A stretch of 64,000 nucleotides of DNA. Origin: Lycorma delicatula (lineage: Eukaryota > Arthropoda > Insecta > Hemiptera > Fulgoridae). The number at the start of each line of letters is the position of its first letter. The first letter of the stretch is position 1. Below the pieces are notes generated by a model. It did no database searches and had not been told where the DNA came from. It was given only the letters and a program-made list of their open reading frames with translations. Below are positions 1 through 11,691 of the stretch, one piece after another. The translations under genes were made by a program, and so were the position numbers. The stretch is taken from contig NC_134463.1 in the NCBI RefSeq assembly GCF_047948215.1, forward strand, positions 53,827,701 to 53,891,700, in the 5' to 3' direction.

Positions 1-135
1 CTCCAACCAGTTTTTTTTACTTTGACTTCAGAAAGTAGGAATTTAAATAAGAATTGAAAAAATATTTAATTTTACTTTTTTCGTGCATTTGTAACCTCAC
101 AAAATGAACAAACACAAATACATTTTGATGTATTT

Positions 136-138
<3 letters not shown>

Positions 139-177
<39 letters not shown>
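139..177. repeat. (TA)n microsatellite
   Basis: An uninterrupted run of alternating T and A, one of many in this window. It is low-complexity DNA with no coding content. Confidence 0.95.
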
Positions 178-178
<1 letters not shown>

Positions 179-179
179 T

Positions 180-1376
180 CATAATATTCTTTAAAATTAA
201 ACCATTCTTGTTCTTTATTTCTTTAAATAAACCATAAATATTCTATAACATACGTATAGAATTTCTAAAGGTTGATATAATTTGTCTATAAGATACAATG
301 TTGCATTACACGAGCATATACACTGAACAAGTTGCAATTTTATTTCTTTTTGTTTACTTGTTTATTTTTCTTTTCTTTTTTTTATTATTTTTGGATGGGC
401 GAATACTTTTTTTACGTCGTTGTAACAGGGTGGGGTCAGCAATAAAGTACATCCGGGAGCATTGCCTTCATTGTCGGGAGATTTGATAAGTAGAATAAAG
501 GAAAAAAAAAACAAACGAAAAAAATGAATCACTGGATCAAGATAATCCAAATTCATTTATGGTTTTGTTATATTTTTATTTAAAACGTAATATTATTTTT
601 ATTATTAATATTAATAAACGTGTACGTCCATATTTTCTTATTGTTTATTCTATTGAGATTTTATTTTTATTAGAAAAATCATTTTTATTTTTTATAAATT
701 AAAAACATTGATTAATACTGATTTAAAATTCATTTTCATTATTAATTCTTAATGGATGTTATTATTCCTTACGTTAATTTATTTATTATACGTTTTTTTA
801 ACGTTTTAATTTAGGGCTGTCCATCTTATAAAATTGATGTTACTCATTAATTTTTATTCATTATCTAAAAGAAAATTAAATAACGAATATTAAATACAAA
901 TATCCATACTTGTTTTGTGCTGAATAATTTTCTTTTCCATAATAATTAAATGTTAATGACAGACAAGATTCTAGGCATATTGAGTTCAATTTTTTTTAAA
1001 GGTTTTTTTATTATTTTTGATATTTTTATAGTTTAATAATTTAACTACATTATATCATTTCATTTTATGTCCTAAAGGCATTTTATCAGAAAATTTTGAG
1101 ATTTTTATTAATAAAATAACTTAAATTATGATTTTTAATTATCTTGTAATAATTATTATTTTAATATCTTTCATCTTTTTGGTTTTCTTGTTCATCCACT
1201 TTCTTACTTTCTATGAACCGATAAAATAAAATTGTAATAATAATATTTAATTTCTAATGTATAACAATTTTTTTTTATTCAATTGTTATTAACTTTAGAA
1301 ATTTCTATGAATTTTTCTGAACATTTTATTAATTAGAACATTCCGAATTCAATTAAAATTTCTTATATATTTTTGC
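180..1376. other. AT-rich unassigned tract
   Basis: Very AT-rich sequence with poly-T runs. I see no conserved coding, no tRNA-like box and no terminal repeats. A 62-codon ORF near 298-486 is dominated by low-complexity Leu/Phe codons and is not supported as a gene. Confidence 0.6.
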
Positions 1377-1618
1377 TCACCGAGATGGTCTAGTGGTTAA
1401 CTCGTCGTTGCAAATCTTTTATTTAATAACTGATTTTCGAAGTTGAAGGTTTTGAGGTTCAAATCCTAGTAAAAGTTCTTTATTTTATGCGGAATTTGAA
1501 TACTAGAAAATTGGGCCGGTGTGCTTTAGTGGTTGGGGTTCAGTTACCATACATCTCAGGATTGGTCGGCCTGAGTCTGTGTACACCTCATTTTCATACA
1601 TATCATCAAGAAGGGAGT
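1377..1618 (+). repeat. SINE1 copy (tRNA-derived)
   Basis: The 5' part carries a tRNA-like A box (tggtctagtggttaac) and a B box (ggttcaaatcc) with a long insert between them. It is followed by the family body with 'ggtgtgctttagtggttgggg', 'catctcagga' and 'catacatatcatca'. The same body recurs at eight other places in this window, on both strands. The A/B box spacing and the shared non-tRNA tail identify a SINE rather than a functional tRNA. This copy is diverged and lacks the terminal 'gtagttaccggaggc' segment seen in full copies. Confidence 0.8.
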
Positions 1619-1736
1619 TGTTTATTGTTATGCATTAATATATGTTTAAATTAACTATTTATTTAATGTAGAATTTATTTTTCTACCTTCGAAAAGATGT
1701 TTAAAATACAACCTCATCCCAAAATTTTTACTAACA

Positions 1737-1805
1737 CTTAAAAATCTGATATGGACATCACATGACTTTCTTGTACGAATATTAAATTATATATATGCAT
1801 TTTTT
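1737..1805 (+). repeat. Rep1 fragment (5' end)
   Basis: Matches the first ~65 bases of the Rep1 family (aaatctgatgtggacaccac, then acttccttgtacg, then attaaatt), here with several substitutions. Only the start of the element is present. Confidence 0.65.
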
Positions 1806-2003
1806 GCTGCACTTCATTTAAACTTATTTTATTTTAAGGTGAAATAATTCCAATTCTTTAATAAAGTGGACAGTTACACAACTGCTAAAACATTAATTAT
1901 CATTAACATCAAATATTTATACAATTATTAATTCAACAATATTACCTGAAATATGAGGGTAGAGTAAAAGTCCCTTTATTACTCTTTAAATAAATGTAAG
2001 TCT

Positions 2004-2480
2004 TATGAACATGCAGATTCTGCCGCCAAAGAAGCATGTAATCAGCCTCCTTTCACCAACCGAATTGCTACCTCTGATTTTATTAATTGTGTAAAACAAT
2101 CACTGAGAGCGTGGTGGCAAGGTGACTGGACGGCTACCGTTGATAATAAACTCAGACAGATTAAAGATTCTGTGTTACCATGGGACACCTCATACAGAAA
2201 AACTCGGCGTGAGGAAGTAGTCCTTTGTCGATTGCGGATAGGACACACGAGGATCACACACGATTACCTGATGATAAGAGGACAAGCACCCCTATGCGCA
2301 CGATCCAACTGCCCCATGACTGTGCACCATATACTCGTGGATTGCATATGTTATGCGGCGTTGCGTCGTAAATTTAATCTACCCAGAAACATCCGTGGTG
2401 TCTTGTGCAATGATAATGAAATTTTAACCCGGTTGTTTTTATTTCTTCGAAGTGCTGGGTTAATGCAAAAAATTTAATAT
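2004..2480 (+). pseudogene. LINE ORF2 C-terminal fragment (RNase H tail and Cys/His tail)
   Basis: One reading frame stays open from about 2004 to the TAA at 2478-2480. It begins with HADSAAKEA, typical of the end of the RNase H domain in I/jockey-type non-LTR retrotransposons. The downstream part holds LRIGHTRITHDYLM and a C-x(3)-C-x(6)-H-x(4)-C-like tail (ARSNCPMTVHHILVDC), as in the C-terminus of these polyproteins. The first Met in frame is at 2172, so a start there is only an artefact of truncation. The reverse transcriptase and endonuclease are missing, so this is a 5'-truncated copy. It continues into a 3' UTR and A-tail. Exact clade assignment (jockey, I, R1) is inference. Confidence 0.8.
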
Positions 2481-2561
2481 CGTTGCGTATATTTTTTAAT
2501 GCTAGAAGAGTTTTTAAATAAGTTTATTTTTTCTGAGTTTTTTATTTTTTATTTTTGTTTA

Positions 2562-2594
2562 TCCGATTAGGAGCCTTTTACACTCCTTATCGGA
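2562..2594 (+). other. RNA stem-loop 1 in LINE 3' UTR
   Basis: A 12-base arm (tccgattaggag) faces ctccttatcgga with one mismatch, around the loop ccttttaca. The same loop consensus recurs in stem-loop 2, which argues for a preserved RNA structure rather than a chance palindrome. Confidence 0.7.
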
Positions 2595-2856
2595 ATTTGT
2601 TAAGTTTTATATAGTTATTTTTTATTTATTTTATTTATTTTTTTTTTTATTTTTAATATTTTAAAGACTGTCTGTGATATTAGTTGTAAGATTTTAGTAA
2701 TGTTAGTTTTATGTTTTATTTCAATTTTTATTTTTAACCTAGTTTTAATTATATAATTTGTGTTAGTTCTAAGTTTTATTTCATTTTGTTGTTTTAGTTT
2801 TAAGTTTTATATTAGATCTTTTATGGTTTTTAGTTTTTTTTTTTAGTCTTTTGTTA

Positions 2857-2888
2857 TCCAAGAATGGGCCCTTTACACCCATCTTGGA
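2857..2888 (+). other. RNA stem-loop 2 in LINE 3' UTR
   Basis: The arm tccaagaatggg pairs with cccatcttgga, with one bulged base, around the loop ccctttaca. Stem sequence differs from stem-loop 1 while the loop and the following 'tttgt(t)aa' sequence are alike. Confidence 0.7.
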
Positions 2889-3010
2889 CTTTGTAAAATT
2901 CTATTTACTTTTATCTTATATTAGTTTTTACCTTCGATATTAGTTGTAAGTTTTATTCAACATTTAGAATAGTTTTAAAACATTTAATTTTCTATATAAA
3001 AAAAGGATCC

Positions 3011-3042
3011 GGCCGATGATAACGCACAAGCGTTTTTCGCCC
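3011..3042 (+). other. Terminal LINE 3' stem-loop (copy 1)
   Basis: Outer arms ggccga/tcgccc (one mismatch) and inner arms aacgc/gcgtt around acaa lie directly before the A-tail. The motif 'cgatgataa' in the 5' side is shared with copies 2 and 3. Confidence 0.7.
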
Positions 3043-3135
3043 TCAAAAAAAAAAAATAAAAATACTATGTTTTTTAAAATTATTGATGTAACCATCAACA
3101 AAATTAAAACAAACCGAATAATCAGATGTTTCAAC

Positions 3136-3610
3136 AAATCTCATGTGGACACCACACTTACGTGTACGCCTATTAAATTAACATATACACATTTTTTTTT
3201 TTTTAAGTGAAAGGTTTTTTTTTAATTACAGCCAAATTAAAATTAAATTTGGCTGTAATTCTGGAAACAATGAAAATAATTACGACTTATAATATATCGT
3301 TGAAAAGCTCTCATTGACGGCTTATTACTGCAGTTAAGAAAAAGTCAAAAATTTTTTTGGATTTTGGTTTAGTTGATTGCAATTAAAAGGAGAGGTGCAC
3401 TAGTAGATGTTACAACAATCCTAAATCCAAAATTTCAACATACTACGGCTAATCGTTTTTCAGTTGTGCGAGATACGTACATACATATATACGTCACGCC
3501 GAAACTAGTCAAAATGGATATGGGGATAGTCAAAATGAATTTTTCCGTTGAAATCTGAAAACCGAAATTTTTCGCGACCTGCTTCCTTTACTTCTTACTA
3601 GAATGTAATA
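3136..3610 (+). repeat. Rep1 copy, internally deleted
   Basis: Starts with the family's 'tgtggacaccaca' and 'tacgcctattaaatt', skips most of the central segment, then follows the family from 'ggctgtaattctgg' through 'attactgcagttaag' and 'cgaaactagtcaaaatgg' to 'gaaaaccgaaatttttcgcg'. No protein is encoded. The ORF at 3373-3558 lies inside this repeat. Confidence 0.8.
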
Positions 3611-4309
3611 AAAAAGAAAAAATAAAGAATTTTTAAAATAAATTGTTATTTTTTTATTTGAAAAGAATGTTCTGGAAAAGTTGATACTATTAATAATAAT
3701 GTTTATAACTACTCCTGAATTTTTTAATATTGAACGGTAGGTTTTACAGGGAGGGAACAATCTAGCTTTCTTATAAGCATTGGCTGTAGTTACAACAACA
3801 AACCACCACTATAACTAGTACACGACTGGGTGCAATATTGCCAAATCGTCGAGCACGCGCAATAGTTACTTACCGCAGCCTTCCTAGCCAATCATTTGCA
3901 AACTGATCTTTTCTACTTGCTCTTCTTACTATATTGGAGAGTGAAGGAGTGATATTGCATATATCCATTATGGCAATTACATTTCAAGCAAATGCAACTT
4001 TTTTCTCTCTCATATCGATTAACTCCGAAGAAAAAGGAGTGTGTAATTGGAATAATGAATTTATATTTCCCTGCAATTATTCTGTTAGCTTAAAGATAAA
4101 TTAAAGGATCATTTCGACTAGCAAGTTAGAACTTTGTTTTATCTCACTGTTCTAACAATTTCTATTAGAAGATTAAACTAATAATGGAGTATGCATATTG
4201 ATAATTTCAAATGTATTATGTACTCTCTGACAATACATTAAGTTCAAGAATAACTGACTTTATATAGAAACTAATAAGAACAATTTGTTCAAATAAAAAA
4301 AAAAAAAAT
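3611..4309. other. Unassigned tract
   Basis: Moderately complex but unrecognised sequence, with less AT bias around 3790-3960. No open frame of note on either strand and no match to the other families in this window. Confidence 0.5.
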
Positions 4310-4770
4310 TATTAATTAAATAAATATAGCTTATGTATAAATGCGAAAGTTTGTGAATCTGTCTGTTTGCAACAGCATCTCGCAACAACCAATCGACTGA
4401 TTGCTTTCGAATTTTCAGAATATATTTTTACCTGTTATCCCAGGGAAGGTTTTTAGCCGTAGATCGAGGCCCTAGTCTTCTTTTGGGTTAAAATATTCAA
4501 TAAAAAAACAAAAATTAATCCTTTTTTCTTATATTTTTGTCAATATGGTAACAAAAATATAATGAAGTAAAAGGATTAATTCTTTTTTTCTTTCATGAAT
4601 TTCGTAGAATATTTAATTAATATTCTTACTATAACGATAACGAAGATGTTGGAGGTCCAGGGCACGGATCCCTCTGGCTAGACGGTCGGGCGAACGTAGT
4701 GTGCTCTGAACGGATAGTGTATTAATCACTGTCGTCATTGTATTAACAGTATTACAGTATTGATTATCAG
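4310..4770. repeat. Rep4-related interspersed fragment
   Basis: The segment near 4655-4690, read on the minus strand, contains 'ccgtctagccagaggg', which resembles 'ccggtctagctaggggg' at 34595 in a Rep4 copy. The left part (agcttatgtataaatgcgaa) looks like the edge of an interspersed element. No protein coding seen. Confidence 0.4.
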
Positions 4771-5039
4771 TCACTTTTTTTTATTATTAAAATGAGATTT
4801 AAAACATAACAGTATATTAAAAAATCTATTAAGGTGAAACAGACAATTAAATCCTATTAGTTCAACGTCCGTCTGTGTCCCACAGGTTAATCTAGTAATT
4901 TAAACTGAACTCATAGTTAGGAAAAAATAAATAAAACGTAATATAAAATTAAAATAATACATAAAAGAAGTAAATAGTTTTAATATATAGTAAACTGGAC
5001 AATAATTAATTTGACTCGGCGAAAAACTTAATTTTTAAG

Positions 5040-5720
5040 CAACTAAGATGGTTTACTAATCTTACTTTTACCCCACGCCAATGACAACAGATAGTCTCGG
5101 CATACCATTACGGTTATCTCTACAAAATTTAGCGAGTGATTGAATCTTCTTTCATAGAATAACAGAACTTTTCTAAGCTTATCAATGAGAATTATATGAA
5201 ACAATAGTAAGAAACACCCATTCAGCCAGACAATACGGCTCGCTTCACAAAGTTTCATCATTAATGATAAGCTAGTATTTTTTTCCCGTCCTAACAGTTT
5301 GAGGGTGTTATGGTCTCAGTTCCCCACTACAAGAGCAGTGTAGTTAAACGTCAGATGTTTATACGACTGGACCACCTCTCCATAGGCACAGAATTTATCA
5401 GTCGTTACGAAAAATCTCTCTAAATACTGGCAAAAATGTTTGTGATTAACCAGAGATTGAACAACCGTCTCTCTTACGTAGATTTTAAAGGTGTAATATC
5501 TCTCAAGTCTGGATATCATTAACTGAGATATTCCACCGTACTGTCATTCCTCCTGAGTGACAGGTTCAAGTTTGTTTTTTAGGATAGTAGAGGGCGTTGC
5601 AACGAAATTAGGAAAGGCGGCAGCATTTGTAACACATTACCCAGGTTCTACTTGAACAATCTGAAGTCACTCAACGATTACTTGTGCAGCTTCCATACAT
5701 CAACCCGCATCGTTTCAACC
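5040..5720. other. Unassigned higher-complexity tract
   Basis: Less AT-rich than its surroundings and free of the microsatellite runs seen elsewhere. The minus strand has two short ORFs (5043-5261, 5316-5519) in different frames. I recognise no domain in either. It may be an old transposon coding region broken by frameshifts, but no motif supports a class. Confidence 0.35.
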
Positions 5721-5879
5721 AAATTAGATGTATGAGCCTTTTCTAAGGCGATAATGTGTTAAAAACGAGAATGTGTTTAACAAATAAACAATTAGGGGTC
5801 TGAGTTGGGCGCTAAGCAATTCTTGAATGAGGCTTCTGATTTCGCTTTGTAAGATAAGGTGTAAAACAAATTTTAAAAA

Positions 5880-6195
5880 AATACAATGAAATTGTAGATC
5901 GTACGGTAAGAGTCTCACAGATATAATTTCTTGCACTCAAAAAACAAAAATTTCTGTAATATAAATAAAATTGTTTTTAATAAAGTGATACTGATGTAAA
6001 AAAAGGTAAGACAGTACGTTTCTATAATCAAAATCTATTATTTATTTAGAATTTTCTTTAAAAAAAATGCATATTAAATATATGTAATAGACAATGGAAA
6101 ATAATAGATAATAAACAATATTTAAGCGTTCCATATAATAAGCAAAAAATAGAAAAATTTCTTACTAAACTCTTACCGGCCCGATTTCATTCATT
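5880..6195. mobile_element. MITE2 foldback element
   Basis: The left end (tacaatgaaattgtagatcg, then tacggtaagagtct) recurs inverted at the right end as 'actcttaccggcccgatttcattc'. The body matches, in reverse complement, the element at 62000-62297. No coding. It is a short non-autonomous inverted-repeat element. The superfamily cannot be told because target duplications are unclear. Confidence 0.65.
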
Positions 6196-6199
6196 AAAC

Positions 6200-6848
6200 A
6201 ATGAATAATCATTAGAATTGTATTATTTCTGTAAATGTGATATGTTCATATAAATGAAATAATGAATTTATGTTGTTACGAATATTATTTGGTTATAAAT
6301 ATTTTATGTACTCTGTCAAATCAATTAATATATTAATTACTAATACTAATAATTAATTAATAATACTATTATTAATTAATTAATAATACTACATTACTAA
6401 TTAATACAAATTACTAATTTTATGAAATAAACAAAAGTCGTAAATAAAATTCATTACACTGCTTTTAGAAATCTTCAATACCAGATTAAAAAATATATTT
6501 TTTTTTTTTTTTTTTAATTAGTAGTTAATCCTGCGTTAGTAGATGAGCTTATAAATTCATTTATTTAATGTATTATTTATGACTTATGTATTATTTAATT
6601 TGTGGTCAAATAAACATTCGAATACAACCGGATTAAATTTAAATTAAATATAAGTAATTTAAAAAAAAAAAAAGAAGTTTTGTTTCCCAGTGAAACTAAA
6701 ACGTTTTGCAATACCATAACTTTTTGGTTCCTGTTTCAATATGTTTCAAACTGCTTTATACATGATACTCAGATTTTTTGTTAATAGAAAACAAATCTGT
6801 TTTAATGAATACTTATATGATTAGGTATAGATTATTAGGACCGCACAG

Positions 6849-6850
<2 letters not shown>
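6200..6850. other. AT-rich unassigned tract
   Basis: Contains short imperfect tandem repeats of attaattaata around 6320-6400 and poly-T and poly-A runs. No gene seen. Confidence 0.6.

Positions 6851-6913
<63 letters not shown>
6851..6913. repeat. (AT)n microsatellite
   Basis: About 60 bases of pure AT alternation. It creates a spurious Tyr-Ile ORF. Confidence 0.95.
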
Positions 6914-6917
<4 letters not shown>

Positions 6918-6927
6918 TTATTTTATA

Positions 6928-7490
6928 CAGTGTGTATCGCGAAGTTCTCCTGAGACTTTCGTATCCTATTCTACTCGTGAAAATAATGGAAAACGTTCAC
7001 ATAATGTTTCCTAAAATGATATCCTAAAAAACGTTATTTTACAATAACTTAAAGATATTTAATAATAAATTTCTAGTGGGTAATAAACACATAAAAATTT
7101 TAAACAGAACTTGTAGAGAATCTAATTCTGAACAAAATGGTGTAAAATTTGAATAAAACAAAGAAAGTTAATCGTACATCAAACATAAAAAACACGGTTT
7201 TTACCCCAATTTATTGGTTTTCATCCCAGATTTTTCAAAAACTACTTTAGATATTGGGACCTATTTTATTCAACTTTCAGGTCAAAAAACATAAGAAATC
7301 ACTAATTTTGTCTTCTTAATTAACGTGCTGAACAATTCAGTAGCGTACCAGAAATCCGAGGGAAATCTTTCACTAGTCGTAACCTGCAAACGAAAAGCAT
7401 TTTATGACACATATGTTAATGTGATTTTTTTCTATTATTTTCACGAGTAGAATAGGTTATGAATGTCCTGGGAGACCGTCATGATACACC
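6928..7490. mobile_element. MITE1 element with ~60-bp terminal inverted repeats
   Basis: The left end reads 'cagtgtgtatcgcgaagttc' and the right end is its diverged reverse complement (ending 'gaccgtcatgatacacc'). Both ends contain the inverted motif 'cctattctactcgtgaaaat', apart from one base at the right end. TA dinucleotides sit immediately outside at 6926-6927 and 7491-7492, consistent with the TA target duplication of Tc1/mariner-type elements. No transposase is encoded. A second copy starts at 57114, and longer relatives occur near 20455 and 21260-21735. Confidence 0.8.
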
Positions 7491-7559
7491 TATACATTAG
7501 CACCTATATATATTAGCATCCTCCGCGTTATACGGTTACTTGCATTTCCTGTCGCGGTG

Positions 7560-7960
7560 AAGGGATGTTTAGCCGGTCAGAACTCGCTTTGTTTCCCGTC
7601 TCTGCAACTCTGGACCCTTCTCCACTGTGTTCAATTGTCCAATAAACTTATGGTTGTGAGAATAATAATGATAAATAAAAATTAAATTCTGTTCAATTCA
7701 TAAAAACTATCAGTATATTGTAATTTCATCAGAGCAACAAGTCAGTCTCTGTTTACATAAATTACCATCGCAATGTTACCTAATCTCATAAAGATTGCTA
7801 TAATAATGTAAAAAAAAAATTATGTTTTATACCTCCTTAAGATATTAAAATTGAAAAAACCCGAAATTATATTTTTGCCATCCGATGAAAATTTGGAAGG
7901 CCAGTTCGAATGAATATCTGGAGTAGTAGTTTTTTCTGGGATTGATTATAAATTACTCGG
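7560..7960. repeat. Rep4 interspersed fragment
   Basis: The segment 7640-7745 (tccaataaactt..., aataaaaattaaattctgtt, ataaaaactatcagtatatt) is alike in order to 34620-34735. Function unknown. No coding. Confidence 0.5.
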
Positions 7961-7968
7961 TGTCGTTT

Positions 7969-7992
7969 TATATATATATATATATATATATA
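7969..7992. repeat. (TA)n microsatellite
   Basis: Short alternating TA run. Confidence 0.9.
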
Positions 7993-8049
7993 AAATTGTA
8001 ATTATTATTTTTCACTTCTTTTTGTATGTTTAAGCCTTACTCCTTGCCA

Positions 8050-8229
8050 AATGCCAGCCTCAGTGACGCTAGTGGTAGCTTCTCGACCTTTCATCCGTAG
8101 GTTCCGGGTTCGAATCCCGGTCAGTCATGGCATTTTTCATACGCTACAAAATTCCATTCTCCGTATTCCACGCACAATCTTCAAGCTTATGTGGCGGGCA
8201 ATATCATCAAGCAAAAAAAAAAAAAAAAA
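8050..8229 (+). repeat. SINE2 copy (tRNA-derived) with A-tail
   Basis: A box region 'gctagtggtagc', then B box 'gggttcgaatcccggtc', then the family tail 'atggcatttttcatacgcta' and 'tatgtggcgggcaatatcat', ending in a run of about 17 A. It cannot be a working tRNA because no 3' acceptor arm follows the B box. The overlapping 65-codon ORF is spurious. Confidence 0.85.
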
Positions 8230-9060
8230 TTTACCGATATATCAATAAGTCCTTATTTTCATTTTATAGACAGACATTCCTCTGGTCATTGTAAGTTAAA
8301 TCCAAATAAATTAAATGGCAGATTTTTCAACTAATAATTTAGATTTTCTTTCTGAAATATTTGAAGATTATATTTTTATGTATTTTTTTTGGGGATAATC
8401 ATTATTTAGTATTCAATTCTTTGTAGTTAAATTTAAAAAAAATTCGAGCAAAAATTTAAATAATTATTATTAAAAAATTTGGTTAAATTTTAGTTAAATT
8501 ATAAATATTATGTGATTTGGCTCTACGAAACATAATACCTATTTTCGATTTACATTTTTATTCATACTTATTTTGGCTTTTTTTCTGTAGTAGAATATTT
8601 ATGTCATTTGTGTAGATTATTTTGTTTCACGAAGGAGTTTGTTTCTCGTTTTTGAATGTTAACCTTTTTTTTTTTGTAGGTCTTTTTATATTTTAACAGA
8701 CTGACTGTCACACTGAAAAATGCACATTTAAAAGGCTGCTATACTTATTTTGCTGAAAATATCCACCAGTGCTGCCACTTTTTTTTCAATTTCAGTAAAG
8801 ATTTTGTTACCTTATCACTGATTCTTGATACCAATTTCACTTAGCAATTTTACTTTTTGAAATACTCAAAAAAAAAATTCAGACATAAATTTTTATCTCA
8901 TAGCAACCGTGGATAACGAGACACCAATTAATACATCACAATGTTTAATATATTTTAATTGAATTATATCTTTTACTTACTAACAACTGATTGTAATTAT
9001 TTTTAATTCAACAATTCCAACATTTTTTGAATATTATTTTTATTAATTGCTATATTTTTT
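8230..9060. other. AT-rich unassigned tract
   Basis: No coding, tRNA-like box or recognised repeat found. Confidence 0.55.
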
Positions 9061-9806
9061 TAGGTAGATTTCATAAGAAAGCTACCTATTGCAATGGGTA
9101 CCATGATTCGAGTTCGAGAAAATTTCTAATGTATTTGCGTTTCACATCCCCCAGACCCCCAAAACCACTATCAGTTCAAAAGTTTTCTATATATATATAT
9201 ATATATATATATATTTTACATATTTTACTTTCTTGTGGACATTATAACTGCCGTCATTTCCTACAATCACTTTCAAATTGTTACATAAAATATAACGACC
9301 CAAAATCTCGGTCGAGTTCGTTAATAGTAAAAATCGAACCATGGGGGTGTAATAGAGGGAATTTTACAAAAAAAAAAAAAAAACGCTAACCTTTCCAATT
9401 AAGTAAAATATAGAATTCCTTTAAGTTCCTTATCTAAGTAAATTTTTTTGATATCAACATATCCATTGGTTCAAGGGGTGAAAAAATGGAGTTTTGAAGA
9501 CAAAAAAATATCACACCTCCCTTCAGGCACAGTATCGAATGGGTTTGAAGTGGTCTTTACTCCTTTAAACATTATCTAAAATTTTGCCTGAAACAATTTT
9601 TAATATGACCAACCCTTACGGCAAGGGATGACCAAAATGTTGCTGGAATTATAAGAAGATGCGGCTTGTCGTATGGTAAACATGTTTCACATGCAACCAT
9701 TGTCGTATTGAGTAAATTTGAAGTTTTTCATTACTTTAAGGTGAAATCTTTTTACCCATTACTTAGCACCGGTGAAATTATCTCCGCCTTGCCGCGTGCT
9801 GAAAGG
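9061..9806 (+). repeat. Rep2 copy A
   Basis: Begins 'ggtagatttcataagaaagc' and carries an internal (TA)n tract, the blocks 'aaaatctcggtcgagttcg', 'gatgaccaaaatgttgctgg' and 'acatgcaaccattgtcgtat', and ends near 'gtgctgaaagg'. Four near-complete copies in the window share this order. The ORF at 9027-9389 runs through the microsatellite of this repeat and is not a gene. Confidence 0.85.
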
Positions 9807-11227
9807 TTTTTTTTTTAACATAACTTGATAAATGTCTTTTGTACAAAAATTCTTTCTTCAATAGAAAATTAATAAAAATCATTTTCTGTAATACAATCAC
9901 ATGTGATTGATAATTACATTTTGAATTAAGATTTTCAATGCAAAACTTGAATTTAATATTTTTAAGGGTGCTTGATATTAAAACCTAAGTAAACTTTGTC
10001 AGTAAACAAATAAAATTAATTCACATTTTATTACAACAATTTTCAATTATGTTTGCTTTTCTTTTATTAGGCGATTTTCATAAAAAAACATAATTTAATT
10101 TCATATTAAAGAAAAACTTTTGCTATTTATAACACAAAATATATTCAGAATTCTATCTTTAAAATATAATTTGAAACAAAAAAAATTAAAAATAAACAAT
10201 AATACTGCATCGTAAGTGTGACATTACACTCAGACATCAAAGATGTCTCCTAGAAATAATGAATGGCTGAGACTTCATTAGATGTCTCGTGGCAGTCAAC
10301 TGTTAAATAAAAAATAATAAAATTAGTTTAAAAAATATAATTAAAATTGAATTAAAAAATCACGTTAAGTAATTAAAAGATAAAATTTTTGCTACTCTCT
10401 ACATTTAAATTTTTTTTAAATCAACGACAAATTTATGATTAATTAGTTTTTATTAATTTAACATCCACTTCTAAAGCCTATCAATAGAACTGCTAAAATA
10501 TTGTTTTTATTATTTATTTTTTATATACTAATAGCTTGTTTAAATTAAACAAACCTTTTTTATTATTTAATCCTTTTTTTAAAAGTTTATAATTATGTAT
10601 TTTATTTTTCTATATTAAACTGGATATAACACACCACCTTATTTGGCGTCATTTTCTAATGAAAATTTTTTCATTAACTCTTAAGCTGTCACACTATTTG
10701 ATAGAAGAGTCTTTGTACTACGTGACATGTTATCTATTATACGATTATCTCTGTCATTAACCATGTTATGTTAAACATAATGATCATAATAAACACTTCC
10801 CACTTGTTTCCTGTATTATCCAAGTAATCGAAACTAGTTATGAACACAGTCGTTTTACGTAAATGTTTACACGGTTGAATGGAAACCGTGAATGTTATTT
10901 TATAGAATGTTGATCTGACACGTATACAGTATATAGAAAATATATAAGAAATCAGTAAAATACCATTATAACTGTATGATTCGTGCGAATTTTAGTTTGA
11001 GCTACCTTACAGGTCTAAAATTTCAATCAAATGTAATACCTTGTCTGAATCAAATCCAAATATTAGTATTTTTACACGGTATATCAGACATTTATTTTCA
11101 GTTTTTTGCATTATAATGCAAAAAAATTATTTTTTTTATATTTTATTATTTTTTTAAACATTTATTTATATTCCCATCAACAATTAAAGTCATTAGCAAC
11201 TTATCAGTGTAATTTAAATGTACCGGT
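9807..11227. other. AT-rich unassigned tract
   Basis: Long AT-rich stretch without recognised coding or repeats. Short palindromic bits around 10200-10310 (gacatcaaagatgtc) are noted but look like chance. Confidence 0.55.
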
Positions 11228-11432
11228 AAACTTGTAGTGTTGAACGAACTCAGGTCGACTACTCCTGAGACGTGTGGTTAATTGAAACCCAACTACCAAA
11301 GAACATCGGTATCCACGATCTAGGATTCAAAACCGAATAAAAGTAACTTATTTTTATTAGGATTTGAATCTGAGAACTTCGAATTTGAATCAGTTGATGA
11401 CAAATTTACCACTAGACCAACCTGGTGGGTTG
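11228..11432 (-). repeat. SINE1 copy
   Basis: Minus-strand copy. In reverse complement it runs 'cccaccaggttggtctagtg', B-box region 'gattcaaatcctaata', 'ggatcgtggatacc' style body and 'acacgtctcaggagtag'. The terminal segment is diverged. Confidence 0.75.
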
Positions 11433-11691
11433 TTTTTATCTTTTTATTTATGAAATGTGAAATAATATGTTTTTTTTCCTATTTTATACATATTTGAAAA
11501 ATTAATTTTATTTTAAATTAAGTAGAATATTTTAGAATGTGATTATTTCTTTAAAAAAAAAAAATAATCAAATTTCTGTTGTCATTAGTCTTTTTAGAAA
11601 AATTACTACTTTTTTAACGTTTAATTTCTCAAACATGGTACCGCTGATATGTTAAATTAATATAATCCACTTTACCAGCGCGTTGATATGT

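Larger units (their letters stand above)
2481..3058 (+). repeat. LINE 3' UTR and poly-A tail
   Basis: A T-rich 3' UTR of about 560 bases follows the ORF2 stop and ends in an A-rich tail from about 3045. It contains three stem-loops, annotated separately. The last 32 bases match the ends of two other copies, at 21157-21187 and 45538-45567, which fixes this as the element's 3' end. Confidence 0.75.

Noticed and set aside
6778..7014. 78-codon ORF with Tyr-Ile repeats
   Set aside because: Translation of the (AT)n microsatellite and the MITE1 end.
8050..8229. Possible functional tRNA gene from A and B boxes
   Set aside because: The boxes are followed by a family tail and an A-run with no acceptor arm, so it is a SINE. 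The same holds for the other tRNA-like heads in the window.
9027..9389. 120-codon plus-strand ORF
   Set aside because: It runs through the start and (TA)n tract of Rep2 copy A. The matching positions in other copies are not open in a conserved way.
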